DNA of 64,000 nt from Ruminococcus gauvreauii (GCF_025151995.1 NZ_CP102290.1:3286001-3350000), one strand, 5' to 3'. Positions 51,487-60,249 are shown, counted from the stretch's first letter. Numbers and translations: made by a program. The notes: generated from the sequence alone by a model not told the origin.

Positions 51487-51807
51487 ATGGCAGCAGAATA
51501 CTTACACGTGGGAATTCCCGTAACGAACAAAAAACCAGATATGATCTATAATAATGAACTGAAACTATGGATGACAGACATCAATTGTCACGATTTCAAG
51601 ATCGAATATCTTAAATTTGAGGAAGGGACGCCGTTCCCGGAAGTAATGCACAGAAATCCACATATTGCTTATAAGGTGGATGATATGGATAAATATCTGA
51701 ATGATGCAGATGAGGTAATCTTTCCGCCGACAGACTTTGGTCCGGATCTGAAATTTGCGTTTATCATTATGGACGGAACAATTATGGAAATTCTGGCGGA
51801 TCGCTGA
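51487..51807 (+). CDS. VOC (glyoxalase-like) superfamily protein
   Basis: This 106-residue protein begins EYLHVGIPVTN, the usual His-bearing first strand of vicinal-oxygen-chelate proteins. It has PHIAYKVDDMDKYL in the middle and IMDGTIMEIL at the end, where the Glu is a typical metal ligand. Family members are isomerases, lyases or epimerases acting on metal-chelated oxygen pairs. It is the last gene of the catabolic operon and could be an epimerase for the sugar pathway. The activity is not determinable. Confidence 0.72.
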   Translation: MAAEYLHVGIPVTNKKPDMIYNNELKLWMTDINCHDFKIEYLKFEEGTPFPEVMHRNPHIAYKVDDMDKYLNDADEVIFPPTDFGPDLKFAFIIMDGTIMEILADR

Positions 51808-51825
51808 TTGATCAGCGGATACGCC
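51795..51825 (+). terminator. Hairpin at the end of the catabolic operon
   Basis: CGCTGAT (51802-51808) pairs with ATCAGCG (51811-51817), and GGCG/CGCC flank it, overlapping the VOC stop codon. There is no T-run, so termination efficiency is uncertain. Confidence 0.4.
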
Positions 51826-51991
51826 ATATTATGAATTAATTGCAAGTGATATTGAAGGAACAATCAACAAAGCTACAAATCTCAATGTTGAAGTATGGGA
51901 TTTACACCTTTGTTATTATTTCGCGATCTTTACTTTACCGGAATATAAATTTCAACTTCATTGGCCGGGGCAGCAAAAGATGCTACTTTAA
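51812..51991 (+). other. Open reading frame remnant without start, unidentified
   Basis: From just after an in-frame stop at 51809 the frame reads 59 codons to TAA at 51989-51991 with a protein-like composition (for example YYELIASDIEGTINKATN, then LPEYKFQLHWPGQQ). There is no suitable start or ribosome binding site. I do not recognise the family. It may be the tail of a lost gene. The rest of the gap to 52196 shows no other gene. Confidence 0.3.
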
Positions 51992-52196
51992 ATGTACTGA
52001 TAAGTTTTGAACAGATTTGCCAAGGTGCCGCGGTGAGTGAAAACGGCATATCTTCCCCCACGCAGCGTCTTTGCGGTTCTCACGTTATACCATAGTGCAT
52101 TTTATATCTCTATATCCAAAAAAAGCAAAAACTATCATGAATGGCATATCAGCATGTGGTATGATAGGAACAGCAAACGAAATGAGGTATAAACAG

Positions 52197-54440
52197 ATGG
52201 CAGATATTCTAGTGCAGGGGCTGACTCAAAATAATTTAAAGCACGTCAGTTTCAGGATCCCCAGGGAAAAAATAACAGTGTTTACCGGCGTGTCGGGTTC
52301 CGGCAAATCCAGTATTGTATTTGATACCATCGCCGCCGAGTCACAGCGGCAGATGAACGCCACCTATCCGGCGTTCGTACGGGCCAGGCTGCCCAAATAT
52401 CCTAAGCCCGCCGCCGAGCGTATTGACAATCTGACGGCGTCCGTCGTGGTGGACCAGTCTCCTCTGGGAGGCAACTCCCGTTCCACAGTGGGAACGATCA
52501 GCGGTCTGTATTCGAGCCTGCGGCTTTTGTTTTCCAGAATCGGAAAGCCGTATGTGGGGACGGCATCCTGCTTTTCCTTTAATGACCCGGCAGGGATGTG
52601 CAAAACATGTTCCGGTCTTGGGAAGATTGTTAAAGTTGACGTGGAAGCCATCATAGAACCGGATAAGTCCTGGAAGGAAGGCTGCGTGAAGGATTCCCTG
52701 TTCCGGCCCGGCTCCTGGTACTGGAAGCAGTATGCCGGATCCGGGCTGTTCGACCTGGACAAGCCGGTCCGGGAGTATACCGGGGAGGAATACAATCTGC
52801 TTCTGTATGGTTCGCGTGACGGCAGGGGTGAGCCGGAAAATCCGAAAGTGACCGGTCTGTTTCATAAATATACAAAGACTCTTCTGAACCGTGATATCAG
52901 CAGCAAGAGCAGGCATACTCAGGATAGGTCACAAAATCTGATTTCAGAGGTCGAGTGTACCGACTGCCGCGGAAAGCGCCTGAATGATACGGTGCTGAAC
53001 TGCAGGATTGGGGGATATTCCATCGCGGATATGTGCGGGATGGAGCTGACGCAGCTTCGTGAAGTTCTGTCACAGATATCAGATCAGACGGTGGGGGTTC
53101 TGATACAGACGATGATAGAGGGGTTGGACAGGATGATAGAGATCGGCCTGCCGTACCTGCATCTGAACCGGGAAACTCCTTCACTGTCCGGCGGTGAGGC
53201 ACAGCGTCTGAAGCTGGTCCGGTACATGGGCAGCAGTTTGACGGGGCTGACCTATATCTTTGATGAACCCAGCGCCGGTATGCATCCACGTGATGTCTAC
53301 CGCATGAATCATCTGCTAAGACAGCTTCGTGACAAGGGCAATACGGTACTTGTGGTGGAGCACGACAAAGATGTCATCTCTATCGCGGACTATGTAATTG
53401 ATGTGGGGCCTCTGGCGGGGCAGAGCGGCGGGGAGATCGTGTTTGCGGGCAGTTATCAAAAGCTGCTGAAAGCCGATACCCTTACAGGCAGGGCAATGCG
53501 GCAGAAAATGCCGCTGAAGCCAAATCCCCGACAGCCGGCGGGCATGCTGCCCGTCCGAAATGCCTGCCTCCATAACCTGAAACATGTAGACGTGGACATC
53601 CCACTTGGGATTATGACCGTTGTGACCGGCGTGGCCGGTTCGGGAAAGAGCACGCTGATCTCCGAAGTGTTTGCCAGCCAGTATGAAAGCGATATTGTGA
53701 TGGTGGACCAGGGCCCCATCACGGCGACAAACCGCTCCACGCCTGCATCCTACCTCGGCTTTTTTGATGAAATACGGAAACTGCTGGCGCGGGAGAGCGG
53801 AAAGCCGGACGGCCTGTTCAGCTTCAATTCCACAGGTGCATGCCCGGTGTGCGGCGGCAAGGGGGTTATCGTGACAGAACTTGCTTTCATGGACCCGATT
53901 GTGACAGAGTGCGAGACCTGCGGGGGACTGCGTTATAATCAGGAGGCACTCGCCTGTACCTACAAAGGAAAAAATATTGTGGAGCTTTTGAGCCTGACTG
54001 CTTCACAGGCGCTGGAAGTGTTCGAGGATGCCGGAATCAGAAGACGGCTGAAGGTGATGAAGCAGGTGGGTCTATCCTATCTGACACTGGGACAGCCGCT
54101 TGGCACGCTGTCCGGCGGCGAACGCCAGAGGATCAAGCTGGCGAAGAAACTGGGGAAGAGGGGCAAAATTATTGTGATGGACGAGCCAACCACCGGCCTG
54201 CACATGTCTGATATCCAGAATCTGATGGAGCTGTTCGATATGATCGTGTCCCGTGATAACACCCTGGTGGTGATCGAACACAATCTTGACGTGATGAAAC
54301 AGGCGGATTGGATTATCGACATCGGACCGGACGGAGGCAAAAATGGGGGCGAGGTGGTATTTGCAGGAACCCCGATCGATATGGTGAGAAACGCAAACAC
54401 GCTGACCGCCGATAGCCTTAGGGCCTCGTGTGAACGGTGA
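52197..54440 (+). CDS. Short UvrA-like ATPase (excinuclease subunit A paralog)
   Basis: This 747-residue protein has two UvrA-type ABC modules. The first has Walker A GVSGSGKSSIVFDT near 35, LSGGEAQRLKL near 335 and YIFDEPSAGMHPRD. The second has GVAGSGKSTLISE near 480, LSGGERQRIKLAKKL near 640 and IVMDEPTTGLHMSD. A CPVCGGKG and CETCGG zinc module is kept in the second half. UvrA is usually about 940 residues; here the segment after LLFSRIGKP, which normally holds the first zinc module and UvrB-binding domain, is missing. Canonical repair through UvrB is therefore unlikely. ATG 52197 follows AGGT; the frame is open to 52071. The DUF3781 gene follows. Confidence 0.85.
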   Translation: MADILVQGLTQNNLKHVSFRIPREKITVFTGVSGSGKSSIVFDTIAAESQRQMNATYPAFVRARLPKYPKPAAERIDNLTASVVVDQSPLGGNSRSTVGTISGLYSSLRLLFSRIGKPYVGTASCFSFNDPAGMCKTCSGLGKIVKVDVEAIIEPDKSWKEGCVKDSLFRPGSWYWKQYAGSGLFDLDKPVREYTGEEYNLLLYGSRDGRGEPENPKVTGLFHKYTKTLLNRDISSKSRHTQDRSQNLISEVECTDCRGKRLNDTVLNCRIGGYSIADMCGMELTQLREVLSQISDQTVGVLIQTMIEGLDRMIEIGLPYLHLNRETPSLSGGEAQRLKLVRYMGSSLTGLTYIFDEPSAGMHPRDVYRMNHLLRQLRDKGNTVLVVEHDKDVISIADYVIDVGPLAGQSGGEIVFAGSYQKLLKADTLTGRAMRQKMPLKPNPRQPAGMLPVRNACLHNLKHVDVDIPLGIMTVVTGVAGSGKSTLISEVFASQYESDIVMVDQGPITATNRSTPASYLGFFDEIRKLLARESGKPDGLFSFNSTGACPVCGGKGVIVTELAFMDPIVTECETCGGLRYNQEALACTYKGKNIVELLSLTASQALEVFEDAGIRRRLKVMKQVGLSYLTLGQPLGTLSGGERQRIKLAKKLGKRGKIIVMDEPTTGLHMSDIQNLMELFDMIVSRDNTLVVIEHNLDVMKQADWIIDIGPDGGKNGGEVVFAGTPIDMVRNANTLTADSLRASCER

Positions 54441-54490
54441 GACAGCAAAGAAAAACAGAGTTTGGACAAAGGAATGGTGGTAGATTAAGA

Positions 54491-54739
54491 ATGAATGAAG
54501 ATTATGAATTGCTGAAAAAGCTGGACAGACTGCACACAACAGAATTGGGTGTGGCGAGAATAAAAAGGAATCTGTCTTTAGATACAGAGAATGTGGTCGA
54601 ATGGTGCAAAATAAAAATCAATTCTCCCAATGCTGTTATCACAAGAAACGGGAAAAACTGGTATGTGAGAACGGACGGCTACATCATCACGGTAAACGCA
54701 TATAGTTATACCATTATCACGGCACATGCTGCGAAATGA
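54491..54739 (+). CDS. DUF3781-family protein
   Basis: This 82-residue soluble protein starts MNEDYELLKKLDRLHTTELG and has VEWCKIKINSPNAVITRNGK and NAYSYTIITAHA. I recognise these as the DUF3781 pattern, a small family of unknown function. The frame is open from a GTG at 54437 that would overlap the UvrA-like stop by 4 bp. ATG 54491 fits the family start better. It is probably co-transcribed with the UvrA-like gene. Confidence 0.7.
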   Translation: MNEDYELLKKLDRLHTTELGVARIKRNLSLDTENVVEWCKIKINSPNAVITRNGKNWYVRTDGYIITVNAYSYTIITAHAAK

Positions 54740-54804
54740 AAAGATGCATCTTCTATTGACATTCTCAGGTCAGATGCTATAATCAGAAAAGAATAACATA
54801 CAGT

Positions 54805-54892
54805 ATTCAGCTAGGGGAGCCTTCGGGCTGAGAGAACCATACGTGTTGACCCTCACTACTTGATCCGGACCATACCGGCGTAAGGAAGCAGT
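54805..54892 (+). ncRNA. TPP (THI-box) riboswitch
   Basis: The leader contains the conserved thiamine pyrophosphate aptamer parts in order: AGGGGAGCC, GGGCTGAGAG, GACCCTCACTACTTGATCC and GGACCATACCGGCGTAAGGAAGC (the last within 54866-54890). It lies upstream of the thiamine transporter gene thiT, as expected. Binding of TPP should shut expression off. Confidence 0.93.
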
Positions 54893-54906
54893 GTAATAAT
54901 CAGTAG

Positions 54907-54940
54907 AACCCTCCTGAATTCTGTCTAAGGAGGTTTTTTT
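54907..54940 (+). terminator. Riboswitch expression platform hairpin
   Basis: AACCCTCCT (about 54907-54915) pairs, with one bulged C, with AGGAGGTT (54928-54935), followed by a T-run. The AGGAGG is also the ribosome binding site of thiT, so the hairpin can act at termination and at translation initiation. Confidence 0.7.
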
Positions 54941-54941
54941 G

Positions 54942-55601
54942 ATGTCATTTTTTGTTAATGCTTCAGAGGATGGATATACGCTCACGTCAGGGGGATACGC
55001 GGCTGTAGGGATACTGCTGGCTGCTTTGCTGATCCTGGCTTCGGTTATTGCTGGCAGAGGAAAAAGAAAACACATGAATGCACGTCAGCTGGTGTTCTGT
55101 GCCATGTCGGTTGCTCTGGCATCCGTGTTGTCCATGCTGAAGGTCTATGAATTCCCGTTCGGCGGTGCGGTGACGCTTTGCAGCATGCTGTTTATCTGCC
55201 TGCCGGGATATTTTTACGGTCTGGGGGCCGGGCTTTTAAGCGCGACAGCCTATGGCGTGCTGCAGTTTCTGCTGGGACCCTATATTCTGTTTCCGATACA
55301 GATCATTGTCGACTATCTGCTTGCTTTCGGTGCATTTGGACTCTCCGGACTCTTTGCAAAGTCCAGGCGGGGGCTGCTGAAGGGGTATCTCATCGGTATC
55401 CTGGGACGCTATGTATTCTCGGTTCTCTCCGGATGGCTGTTTTTCGGGGAATATGCGTGGGCAGGATGGGGTGCACTGTCGTATTCACTGGTATATAATG
55501 CCGCATACATATTTGCAGAGGGGATACTGACAATCGTGATCCTGCTGATTCCGTCTGTCAGCAAAGCCCTGGCACGGGTAAAAGAGATGGCGATCAATTA
55601 A
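54942..55601 (+). CDS. thiT: ECF-type thiamine transporter S component ThiT
   Basis: This 219-residue protein has an N-terminal helix and then a six-helix core. The core begins RQLVFCAMSVALASVLSMLK, with YEFPFGGAVTLCSM near 70, which is the hallmark of ThiT and lines the thiamine site. It binds thiamine and is energised by the shared EcfAAT module, whose genes are not in the window. A TPP riboswitch directly upstream supports the assignment. The ATG at 54942 directly follows the sequestered AGGAGG; a TTG one codon earlier is less likely. The Crp-type regulator gene is convergent, 15 bp away. Confidence 0.92.
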   Translation: MSFFVNASEDGYTLTSGGYAAVGILLAALLILASVIAGRGKRKHMNARQLVFCAMSVALASVLSMLKVYEFPFGGAVTLCSMLFICLPGYFYGLGAGLLSATAYGVLQFLLGPYILFPIQIIVDYLLAFGAFGLSGLFAKSRRGLLKGYLIGILGRYVFSVLSGWLFFGEYAWAGWGALSYSLVYNAAYIFAEGILTIVILLIPSVSKALARVKEMAIN

Positions 55602-55616
55602 TCAATAATTTTTGTT

Positions 55617-56291
55617 TTAAAAACTATTCACGATGTCTTCTTTGAGACAGAAACGATTCTTGTCAGCAGTCAGGAGTCCCTCTCTCTGCATTTTACTCAG
55701 TTCATTGGACATGGCACTGCGGTCGACACTCAGATAGTCCGCAAGCTGCTGACGGTTAAACGGTATGGTAAATTCAAAACATCCGTGGCGGGCAGCCTGA
55801 AATGACAGATAGGACATCAGTCTGCCCCGGATGGATTTCGATGATGTGTGGAAAATACGGCGTGACAGGTTCAGATTTTTCCGGGCAGAGATGGTGAGCA
55901 GGTTGCTGACCAGCCTGCTGTGGTGCTGACAGGCGTTGGGACAGGTCTTCAGCACACGTCCGATATTTAAAAATAAGATTTCAGATGCTTCGGCGGCAAT
56001 CACACTCACCATCAGCGGTTCACCCGGGACACAGGCATACGTCTCTGCAAATACCTGGCCTGGCCCAACGCTGTCCAGAATACTTTTATTTCCCCACAGA
56101 TCATCATTTTCAATCTGCACCCGGCCTGACAGCACGATGCCGAGAGACTGAACAACGTCACCGGAGCGGTAGATGGCTTCACCTCTTTTAAACGTTTTTT
56201 GTTCACAGCCCAGACAGTCTAATATAATCTTGATCTCTTCAGGAGAATCCCCTCGAAACAGTAAAGTCTTTGATAAAAAAATATAATCCAT
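55617..56291 (-). CDS. Crp/Fnr-family regulator, HcpR-like
   Basis: This 224-residue protein has a cyclic-nucleotide-binding-fold domain (about 20-125, with GIVLSGRVQIEND and GPGQVFAETYAC) and a C-terminal winged HTH (about 150-215, with FNRQQLADYLSVDRSAMSNEL). It is divergent from a ferredoxin-hcp operon, which is the classic arrangement for an HcpR-type regulator sensing nitrosative stress. A palindrome TGTTGTTTTAACAACA lies 13 bp upstream of its start, and its centre is 41.5 bp before the predicted start point of the hcp operon. No cysteine cluster typical of Fnr is seen, so the sensing cofactor (such as heme) is unknown. Confidence 0.87.
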   Translation of the reverse strand: MDYIFLSKTLLFRGDSPEEIKIILDCLGCEQKTFKRGEAIYRSGDVVQSLGIVLSGRVQIENDDLWGNKSILDSVGPGQVFAETYACVPGEPLMVSVIAAEASEILFLNIGRVLKTCPNACQHHSRLVSNLLTISARKNLNLSRRIFHTSSKSIRGRLMSYLSFQAARHGCFEFTIPFNRQQLADYLSVDRSAMSNELSKMQREGLLTADKNRFCLKEDIVNSF

Positions 56292-56303
56292 TTTTCACTC
56301 CTT

Positions 56304-56346
56304 TGTTGTTTTAACAACATACTTGTTGGAATGATTCTATTATACT
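56304..56346 (+). promoter_or_regulatory. HcpR-like operator and hcp operon -10 element
   Basis: TGTTGTTTTAACAACA (56304-56319) has perfect arms around a TT centre. The -10 TATACT is at 56341-56346, and no good -35 exists at the right distance. With a start near 56353 the operator centre is at -41.5, the classic class II activator position. Confidence 0.6.
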
Positions 56347-56386
56347 GTACCCATAAAGTCAAGATAACAGACGGGAGGAAAACAAA

Positions 56387-57022
56387 ATGGTTCGAAGAAT
56401 TATCCAGATAGATGAAGAAAAATGTAATGGATGCGGCCTGTGTGCGGATGCCTGTCACGAGGGTGCGATAGGGATCACGGATGGAAAAGCGAGGCTGCTG
56501 CGGGATGACTACTGTGACGGTCTGGGCGATTGTCTTCCCGCCTGTCCGGTCGATGCGATACATTTCACAGAGCGTGAGGCGGCCGATTACGACAAGGAGG
56601 CTGTCGCTGCCAACCAGAAGCAAAAGATGGCGGTCCGACAGCCCGTGCCCGCGGCGGCGTCCGAGCTTGGACAATGGCCGGTGCAGATAAAGCTGGTGGC
56701 CGCAAATGCTCCTTTTCTTGCGGGAGCAGACCTGTTGATCGCAGCTGACTGTACAGCATATGCATACGGGGATTTTCACCGGGAATTTATGCGCGGCAGA
56801 GTAACGCTGGTCGGATGTCCAAAGCTTGATGAAACCGATTACAGTGATAAGCTGACGGAAATCATCAGTCAGAACCAAATCAGAAGCGTGACGGTGGTCC
56901 GGATGGAAGTTCCGTGCTGTTCCGGTATCGAACATGCTGCGGTGACAGCGCTTGAAAACAGCGGAAAACGTATTCCATGGCAGACGGTTACCATTTCTAA
57001 AGATGGGCGTGTCTTAGGATAA
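56387..57022 (+). CDS. Ferredoxin with additional C-terminal cysteine domain, Hcp partner
   Basis: This 211-residue protein has an N-terminal ferredoxin domain. The first cluster motif, CNGCGLCADACHEG, is complete. The second (CDGLGDCLPACPVDAI) lacks one cysteine, so it may hold a [3Fe-4S] cluster or be altered. The rest contains further conserved Cys segments (AADCTAYAYG, LVGCPKLDETD, EVPCCSGIEH), as in ferredoxins found next to hcp in clostridia. It should donate electrons to the hybrid cluster protein encoded 40 bp downstream. An ACGGGAGG site precedes the ATG. The regulation is inferred from the operator upstream. Confidence 0.83.
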   Translation: MVRRIIQIDEEKCNGCGLCADACHEGAIGITDGKARLLRDDYCDGLGDCLPACPVDAIHFTEREAADYDKEAVAANQKQKMAVRQPVPAAASELGQWPVQIKLVAANAPFLAGADLLIAADCTAYAYGDFHREFMRGRVTLVGCPKLDETDYSDKLTEIISQNQIRSVTVVRMEVPCCSGIEHAAVTALENSGKRIPWQTVTISKDGRVLG

Positions 57023-57062
57023 ATAAGAATTACAATATGAGAAGAAGAGAGGAGATTCTATT

Positions 57063-58661
57063 ATGAGTCAAAAAATGTTTTGTTTTCAGTGTGAACAGAC
57101 AGCAGGGTGTTCCGGCTGTACAGGTAATGCGGGCGTCTGCGGTAAATCCGCAGGTACGGCGAGACTGCAGGATGAGCTGACAGGGGCGTTGATCGGACTG
57201 GCCCGTGCCTGCGCCGGCAATCCCAAAACAGAGAATACAGATCAGATCATCATCGACGGATTGTTTGCAACCCTTACCAATGTTAATTTTAATGATGAGA
57301 CTCTTCGCAGCCTTATCGGCCGCGTAAATGGTGAGAAGACGATCGTTGTGCCGGGTTGCAGCGCATGCGGCTCCCCGTGCAAAGATACGGAAAATTATGA
57401 TATGGAGAAACTGTGGAGTGACCAGGAGGACATCCGTTCCCTGAAATCACTGATTCTGTTCGGCATACGAGGCGTCGCTGCATATGCCTATCACGCAGCG
57501 GTTCTGGGCTACACAGATGAAGAAGTCAACAACTTTTTTTACAAGGCGCTCTCAGCCATCGCAGAGGACTGGGGAATGGAAGAACTGCTTCCTTTGGTGA
57601 TGGAAACAGGAAAAGTGAATTTAAGCTGTATGGAGCTGCTTGACCGCGCAAATACTGAGACATTTGGAACGCCGGCTCCGGCTGAAGTGTCGTTATCCGT
57701 GGAGAAGGGACCGTTCATCGTGATCACCGGCCATGATCTGTATGATCTGAAGCTGCTGCTTGAGCAGACGGAAGGCAAGGGGATCAATGTGTATACGCAT
57801 GGTGAGATGCTGCCCGCGCATGCTTATCCGGAGCTTAAGAAGTATGCTCATCTCAAAGGCAACTTTGGTACTGCATGGCAGAATCAGCAGAAAGAATTTG
57901 CAGACCTGCCGGCACCGATCCTGTTTACAACAAACTGCCTGATGCCGGTGAAAGACAGTTATGCCGACCGGGTGTTCACGACAGAGATGGTGTCTTATCC
58001 GGAGATGGTTCACATCGGAGAAGACAAAGACTTTACCCCTGTGATTGAAAAGGCACTGGAACTGGGGGGATTTGTTGAAGATAAAGAGTTTACCGGCATC
58101 AACGGCGGGAAAACGGTCATGACCGGATTTGGCCATGGTACTGTCCTGCAAGCTGCTGATCAGGTGATCGAGGCAGTAAAAGGCGGAGCGATCAAACATT
58201 TCTTCCTGGTTGGGGGCTGTGACGGAGCCCGTGCCGGCCGGAATTATTATACGGAATTTGTTCGTCAGACACCCGCGGATACGGTTGTGTTGACACTGGC
58301 GTGCGGAAAATACCGTTTCAACGATCTGGATCTGGGCACTATTGGAGGCCTGCCGCGGCTTATGGATATGGGACAGTGCAATGACGCATACAGTGCGATC
58401 AAAGTAGCTGCCGCACTTGCGGAAGCATTTGATTGCGGAGTCAATGAACTTCCATTGTCTATGGTACTCTCATGGTATGAGCAGAAAGCAGTCTGTATTC
58501 TGCTGACACTGCTTCACCTGGGGATCAAAAATATCAAACTGGGACCGACTCTGCCGGCGTTTGTATCGCCGAATGTCTTGAACTTCCTGGTGGAGAATTA
58601 CAATATTGCCCCGATCACGACTCCGGAAGAAGATCTGAAAGAGATCCTTGCCCAGTCATAA
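57063..58661 (+). CDS. hcp: Hydroxylamine reductase / hybrid cluster protein
   Basis: This 532-residue protein has an N-terminal cluster motif FCFQCEQTAGCSGCTGNAGVCG typical of clostridial Hcp, and the hybrid-cluster ligands in the later segments CSACGSPC, TTNCLMP, HFFLVGGCDGARAGRNYY and TLACGKYRF. It reduces hydroxylamine to ammonia and is linked to nitric oxide detoxification in anaerobes. It lies after the ferredoxin gene under an HcpR-like regulator. The length is right for a full-size family member. A hairpin terminator follows. Confidence 0.93.
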   Translation: MSQKMFCFQCEQTAGCSGCTGNAGVCGKSAGTARLQDELTGALIGLARACAGNPKTENTDQIIIDGLFATLTNVNFNDETLRSLIGRVNGEKTIVVPGCSACGSPCKDTENYDMEKLWSDQEDIRSLKSLILFGIRGVAAYAYHAAVLGYTDEEVNNFFYKALSAIAEDWGMEELLPLVMETGKVNLSCMELLDRANTETFGTPAPAEVSLSVEKGPFIVITGHDLYDLKLLLEQTEGKGINVYTHGEMLPAHAYPELKKYAHLKGNFGTAWQNQQKEFADLPAPILFTTNCLMPVKDSYADRVFTTEMVSYPEMVHIGEDKDFTPVIEKALELGGFVEDKEFTGINGGKTVMTGFGHGTVLQAADQVIEAVKGGAIKHFFLVGGCDGARAGRNYYTEFVRQTPADTVVLTLACGKYRFNDLDLGTIGGLPRLMDMGQCNDAYSAIKVAAALAEAFDCGVNELPLSMVLSWYEQKAVCILLTLLHLGIKNIKLGPTLPAFVSPNVLNFLVENYNIAPITTPEEDLKEILAQS

Positions 58662-58668
58662 AATGAAG

Positions 58669-58708
58669 ACAGCCGCGCATGATAGACAATTGACTCATGC
58701 GCGGCTGT
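58669..58708. terminator. Bidirectional terminator between hcp and the PucR gene
   Basis: ACAGCCGCGCATGA (58669-58682) and TCATGCGCGGCTGT (58695-58708) form a perfect 14-bp stem between convergent genes. Confidence 0.85.
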
Positions 58709-58710
58709 TA

Positions 58711-60249
58711 TCAGGGTGTCTGAAGCTGTTCTTCATCTGTCCGGTCTTTTAAAATTTCGATGGACAGTATCAGATAGATTCTGTTCTGGGGATCGTCTAA
58801 CTCCATTTTCAGAAATTGTTTGATTCTTCTCAGACGCTCCAGGCAGGTGGTCCGGTGAACGTACAATACGTCTGCTACTTTGCTGACATTACACTTTTCA
58901 TGGTAATAAGTTTCGAGAGTCAGCAGATAACTGGTTTTATTCTGCCGGTCATATTCCCGCATCTGCAGGAGTCCTTTCGGCACAAGTGCTTCCGGGGGAA
59001 GATCACCGATACAGTGATACAGCATATAAGCAAGGCAATATTCGGAAAATTCGTAATACCACCTGGACGGATGTTTTCTTTTCCCTGCTTCCAGTGCGGA
59101 GACCGCCTGCAGGTAGGAATTTCTGATGGCCCGGATTCCTTCGGCAAGTCTTCCGGCTCCTGTTTTCATATAGTTTTCCCGGATAAAGATTCGCAGAGCA
59201 GCATCTTCCTGCCTGTCGGAATTCCCAAGGAGTGAATCATTTACAATAACAACAATATGGCTCTTATACTCCCAGGCGAAGGCAAAATGAAAGACAGTTT
59301 CTATCTGATGGCATTGAATCTGGACAAAACGGTAATTCTTCTCCTGCTCTGTAATTTCCAGGCAATATATCCGATAATCCTGATCTGATTTCCAGTTCAG
59401 CGAGTGCAGTACTCTGTAAAGCCTTCCCGCTTCAACGGGCGCCCCCTCCAGAATATCCTTAAAAACAGAGTCCTTCTCTTCGTGGTTTTGGCAGAGCAGC
59501 CAGTAATTCTGGTTATAATACATACAGATATATTTCCCGAGACATTCCAACAGACTGTTGTCACTTCGCCTGAAGGTCTGCAGGCTTTCCTGTAAATTCA
59601 GTCCGAGGGTAATGTTTCCCTCGCATCTTACACGATAACTAAGATTTCTGTATGGAAGGAACTGACTGGTATATAAGAATGCTGAAGAACTGTTCCAGAG
59701 CTTTTGAAATTCCGGTTCAAACCGAAAGCTGCACATGACTTCCTGATTTATCATTTCATCTTTGCTCGCCCGGTCACCGCCTGACCGTGTCATTGCCAGA
59801 TAACGGTAATCCTGGTCACAGAGAAACAGAGGATTTTTGAAAATGTCTTCACTCGCGTCTATCATATCCTGGACAGCCCCGTGATTATTGATACAGTCCT
59901 GCAGAGTCTCTGCCCAACGGTTATATCTGTCAAATATTTCAATCATGCAATTCAGCGCTGTCTCCAATGTACAGTCCTTCATCACAAGGATGGTACAGCC
60001 CGTATGCTTTGCCCAGTCAGGTACAGTTTTGCAGCCTCCTGTTATGATCAGGCAGGAGCCTGATTCGATTTCCGGATTCCCTGTCAGAGATTCTTCCGTA
60101 ACAAGATATACATATTCCGATGTCATACAGGCATCGCCCTGGTAAATTCGCAGTGCAGAATATACAGGCTCTTCATATCCAAGTCCTTCCCTGCATACGG
60201 TGATTCTGTCATCCAATTCATCTCTTATCAGACACGCACTTACTCTCAT
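58711..60249 (-). CDS. PucR/CdaR-family transcriptional regulator
   Basis: A 512-residue protein. The N-terminal part (about 1-120) resembles a PucR leader domain. A middle GAF/GGDEF-like region follows (about 270-400), and the C-terminus is the PucR helix-turn-helix (YYHEKCNVSKVADVLYVHRT, then CLERLRRIKQFL, near 455-490). Such proteins usually activate neighbouring catabolic genes. It is divergent from the third UroD-like gene, so it probably controls that gene; the 215-bp gap (60250-60464) is AT-rich with no clear palindrome. The effector is unknown. Confidence 0.83.
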   Translation of the reverse strand: MRVSACLIRDELDDRITVCREGLGYEEPVYSALRIYQGDACMTSEYVYLVTEESLTGNPEIESGSCLIITGGCKTVPDWAKHTGCTILVMKDCTLETALNCMIEIFDRYNRWAETLQDCINNHGAVQDMIDASEDIFKNPLFLCDQDYRYLAMTRSGGDRASKDEMINQEVMCSFRFEPEFQKLWNSSSAFLYTSQFLPYRNLSYRVRCEGNITLGLNLQESLQTFRRSDNSLLECLGKYICMYYNQNYWLLCQNHEEKDSVFKDILEGAPVEAGRLYRVLHSLNWKSDQDYRIYCLEITEQEKNYRFVQIQCHQIETVFHFAFAWEYKSHIVVIVNDSLLGNSDRQEDAALRIFIRENYMKTGAGRLAEGIRAIRNSYLQAVSALEAGKRKHPSRWYYEFSEYCLAYMLYHCIGDLPPEALVPKGLLQMREYDRQNKTSYLLTLETYYHEKCNVSKVADVLYVHRTTCLERLRRIKQFLKMELDDPQNRIYLILSIEILKDRTDEEQLQTP

